From the NCBI RefSeq assembly GCF_030818955.1, contig NZ_JAUTBF010000001.1:1736001-1800000 (forward strand): a stretch of DNA of 64,000 nucleotides, in the 5' to 3' direction. Below are positions 51,809 to 61,391 of the stretch, piece after piece. The stretch comes from Microbacterium trichothecenolyticum (GTDB lineage: Bacteria; Actinomycetota; Actinomycetes; Actinomycetales; Microbacteriaceae). The notes beneath the pieces were generated by a model. It had not been told where the DNA came from and ran no database searches. It was given only the letters and a program-made list of their open reading frames with translations. A program made the translations under genes and the position numbers. Numbering within the stretch: position 1 is the stretch's first letter; every line of letters starts with the position of its first letter.

Positions 51809-54031
51809 TGTCCATGAGCTCCGCCGACACCCACTGCCCTTACTGCGCGCTGCAGTGCGCCATGACCGTCCTCCACGACACGGAGACGGCGGTCACCGGC
51901 CGCGACTTCCCCACCAACCGGGGAGGACTCTGCGCCAAGGGCTGGACGTCGGCGGAGCTCCTGGCATCCCCCCACAGACTCCGGATGCCGCTCATGCGGC
52001 GCCCCGACGGCACCCTCGCCGAGACCACCTGGGATGAGGCACTGGATGCCGTGGCCGCGGCCTTCCGCGACACGAAAGCCACACACGGACCCGACGCCAA
52101 CGCCATCTTCGGCGGCGGCGGACTCACCAACGAGAAGGCGTACCAGCTGGGCAAGTTCGCCCGCGTCGCGCTCGGCACCTCGCGCATCGACTACAACGGC
52201 CGATTCTGCATGTCGTCGGCCGCCGCGGCATCCAACCGGGCCTTCGGCATGGACCGGGGACTCCCCTTCCCCGTCACCGACCTTGACGACGCGCGGACCA
52301 TCCTGCTGCTCGGCTCCAACGTCGCCGCGACCATGCCGCCCTTCCTCGCGCACCTCGCCGGAGCCCGCGCCGCGGGCGGCCTCATCGTCGTCGACCCGCG
52401 CCGCTCCGCCACCGCGCGCCTCACCGAAGACGGCGCCGGCACCCACCTGCAGCCCGCGCCCGGCACCGACCTGCCGCTGCTGCTCGGGCTCACCCACATC
52501 GTCATCGCCGAAGGCCTCGCCGACCGCGCGTATATAGAAGAGCGGACGGCGGGCTTCGATGGCCTGCGCCGCTCGGTCGCGCAGTGGTGGCCCGAGCGCA
52601 CCTCCTCGACCACCGGCATCCCCGTCGCCCTGCTGCGCGAGACGGCCCGGCGCCTCGCCGCGGGCGGCGCGTACATCCTCACCGGACGCGGCGTCGAACA
52701 ACACGTCGACGGCACCGCCACCGCGACCGCCGCGATCAACCTCGCGCTCGTGCTCGGCCTCGTCGGCCGCGAGGGCTCGGGCTACGGCACCCTCACCGGC
52801 CAGGGCAACGGCCAGGGCGGACGCGAACACGGCCAGAAGGCCGACCAGCTGCCCGGCTACCGCTCCATCCGCGACCCCGAAGCGCGCCGGCACGTCGCCG
52901 GGGTGTGGGGCGTGGATGCCGACGAGCTCCCGGATGCCGGCATCCCGGCCACCGCGCTGCTCGGCGAACTGGGGTGGGCCGGTGAAGACGCTGCTGGTCG
53001 CCGGCTCCAACGTCGTCGTCTCGGCACCCGACGTCGATGCCCTGCGCGAGCGGCTGCGAGCCCTCGACACCCTCGTCGTGTGCGACTTCTTCCTCAGCGA
53101 GACCGCGGAGCTCGCCGACATCGTGCTGCCCGTGCTGCAGTGGGCCGAGGAGGAGGGCACCATGACCTCCCTCGAGGGTCGCGTGATCCGCCGCCGCCGC
53201 GCGCTGGCCGCACCCGACGGTGCCCGCAGCGAGCTGTGGATCATGTCGGAGCTCGCGCGGCGCCTGGGCGCGGCATCCACCTGGTCGATCGATCCGGCCG
53301 AGGTGTTCGACGAGCTCGCCCGCGCGTCGGAGGGTGGCATCGCCGACTACTCCGGCCTCTCGCACGAGCTGCTCGACACCGGCGTCGAGGCGTATTGGCC
53401 GTACCGCTCCGAGAGCACCCCGCGTCCGTTCACCGAGCGCTTCGCCCACGCCGACGGCCGTGCTCGCCTGGTGGCGGTGGAGGCCACTCCCCCCGCTCCC
53501 ACCGACCGCGGCGGCGACCTGACACTCGTCACCGGCCGCTACCTGCAGCAGTATCAGTCGGGCACGCAGACCCGCCGCGTCGCCGAGCTGAACGGCGCGC
53601 GCCCCGAGGCGCGGCTCGAGATCCATCCCGCGACGGCGTCGCGCCTCGGCATCCGGGAGGGGGCGCTGGTCGCCGTGTCGAACGAGCGCGGCACCGTGAA
53701 GGCGCGGGCGAGCGTGACCACCGACATCCGTCACGACACCGTCTTCCTCCCGTTTCACTACGCGGGCGAGGAGTGCGCGAACCGCCTGACCGCGGCGAGC
53801 GTCGACCCGACGTCGGCGATGCCCGAGTTCAAGCGCACGCGGGTGACGGTGGCTCCGGATGCCGGCACCTCCGCGCCCACGACCGCTGCGGCTCCTATCG
53901 AGCGACCGGACGCCGCCGCGCCGCACGTCGTCGAGCGTCCGCCGGTGCTCGTCGCCGCGAACTCTGAGGAGGCAAACCCATGTCTGAGCGTGTGGTGCTG
54001 GTGGGCTACGGCCCCGTCGGGGCGCGACTGA
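51808..54031 (+). CDS. nasC: Assimilatory nitrate reductase, molybdopterin catalytic subunit (frameshifted)
   Basis: About 740 residues. N-terminal [4Fe-4S] motif HCPYCALQCAM with later GGLCAKGW, Mo-bis-MGD domains (NEKAYQLGKFARVALGTSRI, GQGNGQGGREHGQKADQLPG) and the C-terminal dinucleotide-binding domain (LVTGRYLQQYQSGTQTRR, EIHPATASRLGI). It reduces nitrate to nitrite with electrons from the downstream flavoprotein. The frame changes near 52975 (ELGWAG to VKTLLVAGSNVVVSAPD); one extra base in ggtgggccggtgaa explains it. The last ~17 codons overlap the next gene and may be affected by another error. Confidence 0.85.
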
Positions 54032-55551
54032 TCGAGGGCCTGCTGCCCGCCGTGCGCGACGGGCGCATCGACCTCACGGTCATCGGGGCCGAGACGCACG
54101 ACGTCTACAACCGCGTGCTGCTCGCCGAATACGCCGTCGGTCGCACCGACCGCGACGGCCTCGACATGGGCGACCGCCTCGTCGCCGAAGAGGCGGGCGT
54201 GCGGTTCGTGCTCGGGATGACGGTGGTCGGCGTCGACCGCGACCGTCGCGTCGTGCGCCTGCACGATGGCATCCGTCTGCCGTACGACCGACTCGTGCTG
54301 GCGACCGGCGCTCGTGCCAACGTGCCGACCCTCGCCGGACTCGAGCGCGCGCAGCGGCACCGCGCGACGCGGCCCGGCGTTCCCGCCGAACTGGACCGGG
54401 GCTCTTCGCCGTTGCCTCGTGGGGTCGTGGCACTCCGCGACCTCGCCGACGCCGAGCACGTGCGCGCGGCCGTCTCGGCCGGGCAGCGGATCGTCGTGCT
54501 CGGCGCGGGGGTGCTCGGCATGGAGCTGGCCCTGGCCGCCGCCGAAGCCGGCGCCGAAGTGGTCGTCGCGTACCACTCCGCCGCCCCGATGAATCGCACG
54601 CTCGACGAGAACGGCGGACGCGTACTGGCCGCCGCGGCCACCGCCGTGGGCGTCGAGATGATGCACCACGCCCGCGCCGAGAGCATCGTGCAGCGCTACG
54701 ACGACCACGGTCAGGCCTGGTTCGACGGCCTGGTCTGCGCCGACGGCAAGGTGCTCGCGGGCGACCTGCTCGTGCTGTCGTGCGGCGTCGCGGCGCGGAC
54801 CGAGGTGGCGTCCCTCGCGGGGCTCGCCACCTCGACGGGCGTGCTCGTCGACGGGTCGTCGCGCTCGTGGACCGACCCGAACGTCTTCGCCATCGGCGAC
54901 TGCGCGCACGTCGCCGACCCCGCGGATGCCGACGCCGAAGGCCGCGTGCCGGGCGGCCCGAGCGGACTCGTCGGCCCGGGCTGGCGACAGGCCGACCGGC
55001 TCGCGGCATTGCTGTCGACGGGGACCGAGACGCCGGCCGTCGCCGAGCGGCCCGGCGTCGTCATGCTGAAGGCCGAGGGCATCGACGTCGTCGCCGGTGG
55101 CGCGATCGACGCCGACCCGTTCGCGCCCGCCCACGCGGCCGGATGCCACGCACCCCAGGTCACGCTCTGGGCCGACCCCGCCCGCGGGGCGTACGTCAAG
55201 CTCGTCACCGTCGACGGCGTGCTGACCGGCTTCGTCGCGGTCGGGATGCCGCGCACCGGCGCCGAACTCACCCTGCTGTTCGAGCGCGGATCGGAGCTTC
55301 CCGCCGACCGCTCGACGCTGCTGCGCCTCGATGCGCCCGACGCCGGGATGCTCGCCACCGGCGACCCCTTCGCCGCCGACGCGACGATCTGCTGGTGCAA
55401 CGGCGTGAACGCCGGGGCGATTCGCGAGGCCGTCGACGCCGGCGAGCCCACGGTCGCGTGCGTCAAAGCCGCCACCCGCGCGGGCACCGGCTGCGGCGGG
55501 TGCGTGGGCCGGATCACGGAATTGCTCGCGCGCGAGGCGATCCCGGCATAA
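53980..55551 (+). CDS. nasB: Nitrate reductase electron-transfer flavoprotein with BFD-like domain
   Basis: 523 residues. FAD/NAD-binding reductase (VVLVGYGPVGARLIEGLL, RIVVLGAGVLGMELALAAAE, VFAIGDCAHV) followed by a C-terminal BFD-like [2Fe-2S] domain with ICWCNGVNAGAIREAV and GTGCGGCVGRITELL, supplying four Cys. It resembles NirB's N-terminal half and NasB of assimilatory nitrate reductases; it passes electrons from NADH to the molybdoenzyme. GAGGAGGCAAACCC precedes ATG 53980. Confidence 0.9.
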   Translation: MSERVVLVGYGPVGARLIEGLLPAVRDGRIDLTVIGAETHDVYNRVLLAEYAVGRTDRDGLDMGDRLVAEEAGVRFVLGMTVVGVDRDRRVVRLHDGIRLPYDRLVLATGARANVPTLAGLERAQRHRATRPGVPAELDRGSSPLPRGVVALRDLADAEHVRAAVSAGQRIVVLGAGVLGMELALAAAEAGAEVVVAYHSAAPMNRTLDENGGRVLAAAATAVGVEMMHHARAESIVQRYDDHGQAWFDGLVCADGKVLAGDLLVLSCGVAARTEVASLAGLATSTGVLVDGSSRSWTDPNVFAIGDCAHVADPADADAEGRVPGGPSGLVGPGWRQADRLAALLSTGTETPAVAERPGVVMLKAEGIDVVAGGAIDADPFAPAHAAGCHAPQVTLWADPARGAYVKLVTVDGVLTGFVAVGMPRTGAELTLLFERGSELPADRSTLLRLDAPDAGMLATGDPFAADATICWCNGVNAGAIREAVDAGEPTVACVKAATRAGTGCGGCVGRITELLAREAIPA

Positions 55552-55825
55552 GCGTCGGGGGGCGTGTCGGCGTGCACGCCCGGGGGCTGGCCGAACTCCT
55601 GAGACACGGCACGGCCGAGCCCCACACAGCGGCCCCACAGGTCCCGCACCCCGTTCTCCAGCAGTTCGAGCGGGCGCGGCGGGTCCGCGCGTGCCGGCCT
55701 CCGGAAAACACCCGGGCGTCCGCCGGTCCTGCCGCGCGATGGACCCCGAAGCATCCCGACATCCGGAGCCCAGCACGCTCCCTCGCCGACACGACGCCGA
55801 AACGCAGTGGCCGTACCCTTCCCAC

Positions 55826-56458
55826 ATGCCTCCGATCGAGAACCTCGTCGCGTTCATCGCCGCGTCGGTCGTCATCATCGTCGTCCCGGGCCCGAGCGTG
55901 CTGTTCGTCATCGGGCGCTCCATCGCGCTGGGCCGCCGCGCGGGCGTGCTGAGCGTCGTCGGCAACGCCCTGGGCACCGTCCCCGCGGTGCTCGCCGTCG
56001 CCTTCGGGGTCGGTGCGATCGTGGCCTCCTCGATCGTCGCCTTCACCGTGTTGAAGATCGTCGGCGCGATGTACCTCGTGTGGCTCGGCATCCAGGCGAT
56101 CCGCCATCGTCACGACCACGTCTCCGGGGTGGCCGTCTCGCCCGCCTCGTCGTGGACGCTCCTTCGCCAGAGCTTCGTCGTGGGACTCACGAACCCCAAG
56201 ACGATCGCGTTCTTCGTCGCCGTGCTCCCCCAGTTCGTCGCGCCGCACGCGGGCGCGGCGTGGGTGCAGCTGATCGTGCTGGGCGTCATCTTCCAGGTGC
56301 TGGCCCTGACGTGCGACAGCGTGTGGGCCCTGGCCGCCGGTACGGCACGAGCGTGGTTCGCCCGTTCGCCGAAGCGCATCTCCGCCCTCTCCGGCACGGG
56401 CGGCGTCATGATGATCGGCCTGGGTGGCGCGCTCGCCTTCACCGGTGCAAAGAGCTGA
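55826..56458 (+). CDS. LysE-family translocator
   Basis: 210 residues, six hydrophobic segments. N-terminal IIVVPGPSVLFVIGRSIALG (PGP motif of LysE/RhtB exporters), VLKIVGAMYLVWLGIQAIR, and GLTNPKTIAFFVAVLPQFV. It exports amino acids or related metabolites; specificity is not predictable. The 274 bp upstream hold no recognisable gene. ATG 55826 chosen by family alignment. Confidence 0.92.
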   Translation: MPPIENLVAFIAASVVIIVVPGPSVLFVIGRSIALGRRAGVLSVVGNALGTVPAVLAVAFGVGAIVASSIVAFTVLKIVGAMYLVWLGIQAIRHRHDHVSGVAVSPASSWTLLRQSFVVGLTNPKTIAFFVAVLPQFVAPHAGAAWVQLIVLGVIFQVLALTCDSVWALAAGTARAWFARSPKRISALSGTGGVMMIGLGGALAFTGAKS

Positions 56459-56460
56459 GA

Positions 56461-56489
56461 CTCCCGCGCGCACCGCGACGCGCGGGGAG
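56461..56489 (+). terminator. Hairpin terminator after the LysE gene
   Basis: CTCCCGCGCG pairs with CGCGCGGGGAG around an 8-nt loop, starting 2 bp after the stop codon. Confidence 0.6.
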
Positions 56490-56578
56490 CTGATTCCCCG
56501 CACTCCGCGCGTCCGCGCACCCGCTTCGGGATCCTGCGACCCACCGGCACACAGCCGTCCGACAGATCTCCGACGCTG

Positions 56579-58066
56579 TCAGGCCACCCCGGTACGAACC
56601 CCGAGGTCGGTGGATGCCGCCCCCTCGAGCCGGACGCCGTCGGGGGCGTAACGCGAGCCGTCCACGGGGCTGTCCCAGGAGCGTTCGGCATCGTTCCACG
56701 TCAACGGCGTGCGCGCGACGATCGCGCGCGTGCGCCCGTCGACCGTCGAGACGGCCGTCGTCCGCAGTCCTCGACGCGCGATGACGCCCGCGCCCTCCGC
56801 GGGGCGCTTCACCGGCGCGGGCGACGCGCCGGCCGCGCACGCCGCCGCCACGCCCACGCGTCGCGCGGCATCGCCGATCCCCCGGCCGATGTCGGCGGGT
56901 ACGGTCAGGCGGGTGCCGATGGTCTGCATCCACTGCGGCCGGTCCCCGCGCGAGACGCCGCGGATCTCGTCGGTCAACCGCATCGCGGCGGCGGGTCCGT
57001 TGGTCAGTCCCCAACCCGCGTATCCGGTCGCGAATCGCACGCGGCCGAGACCCCGCGGCATCCCCCCGACGAACGGCACGAGATTGTGCGATTGGTAGTC
57101 CTGGCCCGACCACCGGGCGATCTCGGCGCCGACCGGCAACGTCCGGCGGGCCCAGGCGGCGAGCTCCTCGGCGAGCGCGAGCTCCGACCGGGCCGAGCCG
57201 ACCGGATGCCGTGCCCCGGTGACGATGAGCGCGTCGCGCCCGAACGAGACGGGGGTCGCGACGACGCTGCGGCCATGCGCTCCGACCTCGCTCCACATCC
57301 CGCCGGGGCCGGTGGCGTCCCCCTCCCGTTCGAAGGCGATCGCCCATGACCGCAGGGCCCGCGTCTTGAGGTCGTAGAGACCGCGTCGGGTGATCGGCGT
57401 GCCGGTGGCGAGCACCACGGTGTCGGCGAAGACGGTGCCGTGATCGGTGTCGACGCGTCCGTTCGGCAGTGTGTGCACGTCGGTCACGCGTACGCCCGTG
57501 TGCAGCGCGGCGCCCGCGGCCGTCGCCATGCCGGAGAGGGCCCAGGCCACCAGGGCGGGGTCGACGACGATCTGGTCGTCGAGGGCCACGGCCCGAGCGG
57601 GCGTGTGCCCGCCCAGGTCGGCGGGGGTGTCCACGCGCACCGGGAGTCCCGCCTCGCGGGCGACGTCGCGCACGGCGTCGAGCGCGGTGTCGGCGTCGGT
57701 GCCCCGGCCGAAGGTGAAGGCGGTGCGACGCTCGGCGGCGGTACCCGCCCGTTCGGCGAGCCAGTCGAGACCAGCCCGGTTGGCGTCGACATACGCGCGC
57801 ACGAGTCGTGCCGGGTGGTGCGCGCGCAGAGCGGCGAGCGTCGTGCCCTGCAGAACGGATGCCATGCCCGCCGCAGCGGCCGTGGTTCCCTGCCCGATGG
57901 CGTCGGCGTCGATGACGGCGACGTCGACGCCCGCTTCGGCGAGCATGACGGCCGTGGACAGGCCGGTGATGCCCGCGCCGATGATGACGACGTCGTGTCG
58001 CGCGTCGGGCGCGAGCGGAGTGCCCTGGACGGGCGTCTGGTCATGGAGCCACAGGGGGATGGTCAT
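56579..58066 (-). CDS. FAD-dependent oxidoreductase with degenerate Rieske domain
   Basis: 495 residues from ATG 58066. DAO-type FAD domain (VVIIGAGITGLSTAVMLAEA, DADAIGQGTTAAAAGMAS) and late GYAGWGLTNGPAAA. The C-terminal ~90 residues align with the Rieske domain common in this family (WN.AE.SWDCP.HGSR), but here read LTWNDAERSWDSPVDGSRYA. The Cys and His cluster ligands are replaced by Ser and Asp, and the first C.H pair is also missing. It should bind FAD but no [2Fe-2S] cluster. Substrate unknown (amine- or amino-acid-like by fold). Confidence 0.87.
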   Translation of the reverse strand: MTIPLWLHDQTPVQGTPLAPDARHDVVIIGAGITGLSTAVMLAEAGVDVAVIDADAIGQGTTAAAAGMASVLQGTTLAALRAHHPARLVRAYVDANRAGLDWLAERAGTAAERRTAFTFGRGTDADTALDAVRDVAREAGLPVRVDTPADLGGHTPARAVALDDQIVVDPALVAWALSGMATAAGAALHTGVRVTDVHTLPNGRVDTDHGTVFADTVVLATGTPITRRGLYDLKTRALRSWAIAFEREGDATGPGGMWSEVGAHGRSVVATPVSFGRDALIVTGARHPVGSARSELALAEELAAWARRTLPVGAEIARWSGQDYQSHNLVPFVGGMPRGLGRVRFATGYAGWGLTNGPAAAMRLTDEIRGVSRGDRPQWMQTIGTRLTVPADIGRGIGDAARRVGVAAACAAGASPAPVKRPAEGAGVIARRGLRTTAVSTVDGRTRAIVARTPLTWNDAERSWDSPVDGSRYAPDGVRLEGAASTDLGVRTGVA

Positions 58067-58248
58067 GCTTCCATCCCATCGCGACGCCGGGGTCGGCGCA
58101 TCCCGTTGCGAGATTGGGACGTTCGTCATACGGAGTTCGCGAACCTGGACGTTCGCTGTGAGCCACCCCTAGGATGAGCCCTGTCGGCTCCGCCGAGCCA
58201 CCGCCGAGCCACCGGGCCGACGGCGTCCTCGACCTGGAGCTCTCCCCC

Positions 58249-60021
58249 GTGCGAACCTCCGTCGGCTTCACCCTTGCATTCATCCTTGTAGCGGCAGGAG
58301 TCACCCCTGCAGCTCTCGCCGCCGCCCCCGGCGACACGGCGTCGTGCCGCAGCATCCCGGTCGACGCCGACGCCCCGCTGCGCGCCGACATCGCCCGCGC
58401 GCGATTCGGTGTCGACGGCTCGGGCGTCACCGTGGGGGTGATCTCCGACTCCTTCGCGGCCACGTCCCCCGCGGGAGCGAGCGTCGCCGATGACATCGCC
58501 AACGGCCTTCTCCCCGGTGCAGGAAACCCGTGCGGGCGCGAGACCCCCGTCGGTGTCGTGCGCGACGCCCCGGCCATGCACGACGAAGGCCGTGCGATGC
58601 TGCAGTTGGTGCACGGCATCGCCCCGGGAGCGTCCCTCGCCTTCGCCGCGGCGGATCCTGACAGCGCCGCCTCGGTTCGCGAAGCGATCGACGTGCTCGC
58701 AGCGTACGGTGCCGACATCATCGTCGATGACATCAGCGTCGAAGAGGATGCGATCTTTCAGCGCTCCCTCACGGCCGAGACGGTCGTGCGTCAGACGGAT
58801 CGCGGAGTGATCTACTTCTCCTCCGCGGGGAACCAGAACATCATCCCGGACGCACCCTTGCCCGGTCAGAAATCGACGCCGGTGAATGGCTGGCAGAGAT
58901 CGGCGTACGCCCCGACCACGTGTCCTGACGGGGTCGCCGCGGCCGTGCAGGCGCGCGGCTTCGCGGCGCCCCTGGATTGCCTCGACGTGGATCCGCGGGA
59001 GCCGGCCGATCCAACCCTCGGCTACTCCGTCCTCGCGCACAGCGAGCTGATCTTCCAATGGGGCGAGCCGGCCGGGGCGGTCACCGGATCGTTCGTTCCC
59101 GTGGTGCTCGAAGGCGGCGTTCCGGTCGACGTGGACCTCAAACCGCTCGCGGACGGTACCCCCGGCTACACCCTCGTTCTGCCGGCGTCCGCGCACAACC
59201 TCGACATAGAGATCGTGGTCGCGCGCATCGCGGCCCCCGACTCCTCGACAGCGCTCGCGAATCCGCCGATCTTCCTCATGTTCCTGCAGTCCGCCTTGGA
59301 TTGGGCCGAGTACACCGCTTCCGACGGGGACGTGCGCATCGGGCGAACGTCCTTGGGGCACAACAGCGACCCGGCGATCATCTCCGTCGCGGCGGCGCCG
59401 TGGAAGACCCCTTTCGAGGTGGAGTCGTTCAGCGGTCACGGCCCGTCGACGCACTACTTCGCCCCCCGAACGGCACCCGATGCGTCCGCCGTACTCGATA
59501 CCCCGCAGATCGTCGCGAAGCCCGACGTCATGACGGTCGATCAGGTGCGGCAGTCCGTGCTGGGCGGCGATCCCGACGCCACCGGCGGACGCGCCTTCCC
59601 CGGCACCTCCGCAGCCGCTCCCCTCGCCGCGGCGGTCGCCGCCCTGGCGAAGTCGTTCGATCCCCGTCTGACCCAAGAAGATGTCCGCGCGCTGTTGCGA
59701 ACGACGGCGCGCCCCGCTGCCTCGCCGTGGGACACGGTGCCTGCCGAGAACGTGACGGGCGCCGGACTCGTCGACGCCGAGGCGGCCCTGGCCGCGCTGC
59801 CGCCGCGCCCGACGCCCCAGCCGACCCCGACAGCAGCACCGACCCCGACGAGCAGTTCCACCCCCGCGCTGACGGCCGCGCCCGCCGTCGGTCCGACGCG
59901 CCTGGCGAACAGCGGCACGGACGCCTCAGCCACCGTGCCCCTGCTCATCGGCGCGATCGCGCTGCTCGTCGTCGGCGGTGTCGTGCTGCTGATCGTGCGC
60001 GCGCGGGCCCGGCGGCGGTGA
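58249..60021 (+). CDS. Secreted, membrane- or wall-anchored S8 (subtilisin-like) peptidase
   Basis: 590 residues from GTG 58249, giving a clean signal peptide (VGFTLAFILVAAGVTPAALA). Catalytic triad segments: Asp in VGVISDSFAAT, His probably in LQLVHGIAPGAS, and Ser in FPGTSAAAPLAAAV. A Pro/Thr linker (PTPQPTPTAAPTPTSSSTP) is followed by RLANSGTDASATVPLLIGAI, a helix and a basic tail. LANSG before the helix is close to LAxTG sortase signals. The long insert between His and Ser has no known motif. Exported protein degradation is likely. Confidence 0.88.
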   Translation: MRTSVGFTLAFILVAAGVTPAALAAAPGDTASCRSIPVDADAPLRADIARARFGVDGSGVTVGVISDSFAATSPAGASVADDIANGLLPGAGNPCGRETPVGVVRDAPAMHDEGRAMLQLVHGIAPGASLAFAAADPDSAASVREAIDVLAAYGADIIVDDISVEEDAIFQRSLTAETVVRQTDRGVIYFSSAGNQNIIPDAPLPGQKSTPVNGWQRSAYAPTTCPDGVAAAVQARGFAAPLDCLDVDPREPADPTLGYSVLAHSELIFQWGEPAGAVTGSFVPVVLEGGVPVDVDLKPLADGTPGYTLVLPASAHNLDIEIVVARIAAPDSSTALANPPIFLMFLQSALDWAEYTASDGDVRIGRTSLGHNSDPAIISVAAAPWKTPFEVESFSGHGPSTHYFAPRTAPDASAVLDTPQIVAKPDVMTVDQVRQSVLGGDPDATGGRAFPGTSAAAPLAAAVAALAKSFDPRLTQEDVRALLRTTARPAASPWDTVPAENVTGAGLVDAEAALAALPPRPTPQPTPTAAPTPTSSSTPALTAAPAVGPTRLANSGTDASATVPLLIGAIALLVVGGVVLLIVRARARRR

Positions 60022-60043
60022 CGGCCGCCGTTAGGCTTCGGGT

Positions 60044-60712
60044 GTGAGCGACCCCGGAGCACCCTCGAGCCGGACGGCCGTCGTTGCCGCCGCGATCGAC
60101 CTGTTCGCCCAGCACGGGTACGACCAGACGTCGGTGGACCAGATCGCCCAGGCCGCCGGAGTCTCTCGCTCGACGTTCTTTCGACAGTTCGGCGGCAAAG
60201 AAGACGTGGTCTTCGCCGATCACGAGGTGCTGCTCGACCAGACGCGCCGGTATCTGTCGCGGGTGCACGCCGATCCGTGGGTGGCCGTGTGCGACGCCTC
60301 GATGCGGGTCTTCCGTCACTTCTGCGCCGATCCCGAGCTCGCGCGGCGACGCTATGCAGTCGTGCGCGAGATCCCGGTGCTGCGCGATCGCGAGATCATC
60401 ACGGTCGTCCGGTACGAGCGTCTCTTCGACGACTACCTGCGCGAGGCCCTTCCTGGCCTCGACCCCCTGGATGCCGTCGGCTTCGCCGCGCTCGTGACGG
60501 CGGTACACAATCACGTGCTGCGCCGGTTGATGCGCGGCGCCCGGGTTCCGGCATCCGTTCTGCGTCATGCCCTCGACGATGTGCTGCGCCGCTACGGGGT
60601 GCACCCCGACGGCGACGACCCGGCCGACGACGACGTGGTCATCGCGGCGTTCCCGCGGCGGATGCCCGCCGCCGAGATGTCGCGACGACTCCGGGCCTCT
60701 CTGGGCGACTGA
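60044..60712 (+). CDS. TetR-family transcriptional regulator
   Basis: 222 residues from GTG 60044. HTH in residues ~10-55: VVAAAIDLFAQHGYDQTSVD, QIAQAAGVSRSTFFRQFGGK. The ligand domain is helical and not assignable. A 23-bp palindrome between the YbaK and acyl-CoA dehydrogenase genes 650 bp downstream is a plausible target, suggesting control of fatty acyl oxidation. Confidence 0.92.
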   Translation: MSDPGAPSSRTAVVAAAIDLFAQHGYDQTSVDQIAQAAGVSRSTFFRQFGGKEDVVFADHEVLLDQTRRYLSRVHADPWVAVCDASMRVFRHFCADPELARRRYAVVREIPVLRDREIITVVRYERLFDDYLREALPGLDPLDAVGFAALVTAVHNHVLRRLMRGARVPASVLRHALDDVLRRYGVHPDGDDPADDDVVIAAFPRRMPAAEMSRRLRASLGD

Positions 60713-60757
60713 CCGCTCTGGTCTCTGACCTCGACCGACCGCCGCCGCCGCGACGCC

Positions 60758-61300
60758 TCAGACGACCGGCTTGGCGAGATCCTCGATCACCTGTGCGCCC
60801 GGGAGGGATGCCAGCACCCCGCCCGGCAGGAACAGCTTCGCGCCGCGGATCCCGGCGCCCACGACCACGCGCGGCAGCGCCGCCACGCGCGCATCGATCA
60901 GCAGGTGCCAGTCCGACGGGATGCCGAGGGGCGTGATGCCGCCGTACTCCATACCGGTCTGCGACACCGCGTCGTCCATCGGCGCGAACGTGGCCTTGCG
61001 CGCCTCGAGCAGGCGCCGGACGGTGCCGTTCACGTCGAGGCGGGTGGTCGCGAGGGCCAGACACGCGGCCGTGCGCGTGACGTCGCCACGCGTGCCCTGC
61101 ACGACGATGCAGTTCGCCGAGATGTCGAGCCCCTGTCCGTAGGCCTCGCAGAATGCCGCCGTGTCGGCGAGGGCCGGATCGACGGCGGCCACCTCGATGC
61201 GCGTGGCGAGTACCGGGTCGAGTGTCGCGATCGCCGCGGCGACGGGCGCGGCCACCAGGTGCGGGTTTTCGGCGGCGGGGAGGAAGGTCAGCGTGCTCAC
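60758..61300 (-). CDS. YbaK/EbsC-family aminoacyl-tRNA deacylase-like protein
   Basis: 180 residues. YbaK domain: ANCIVVQGTRGDVTRTAACL, TTRLDVNGTVRRLLEARKAT (conserved Lys), TGMEYGGITPLGIPSDW (GGxxPxG loop), and KLFLPGGVLASLPGAQVIED. Members hydrolyse mischarged Cys- or Ala-tRNAs in the cytosol. Full length. Divergent from the acyl-CoA dehydrogenase gene, with the palindrome between. Confidence 0.9.
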   Translation of the reverse strand: MSTLTFLPAAENPHLVAAPVAAAIATLDPVLATRIEVAAVDPALADTAAFCEAYGQGLDISANCIVVQGTRGDVTRTAACLALATTRLDVNGTVRRLLEARKATFAPMDDAVSQTGMEYGGITPLGIPSDWHLLIDARVAALPRVVVGAGIRGAKLFLPGGVLASLPGAQVIEDLAKPVV

Positions 61301-61365
61301 GCCGAGACCCTATCGGGCGCGGCCCCTTCCCCGCCGCCCACGCGAAACACGCCAGTGACACTCAG

Positions 61366-61388
61366 TCCCAATATCTACGATACTGGGA
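61366..61388. promoter_or_regulatory. TetR-type operator before the acyl-CoA dehydrogenase gene
   Basis: TCCCAaTATC tac GATAcTGGGA, 10-bp arms with one mismatched pair, ending 3 bp before the ATG. The nearby TetR gene is the likely reader. Confidence 0.6.
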
Positions 61389-61391
61389 ACC

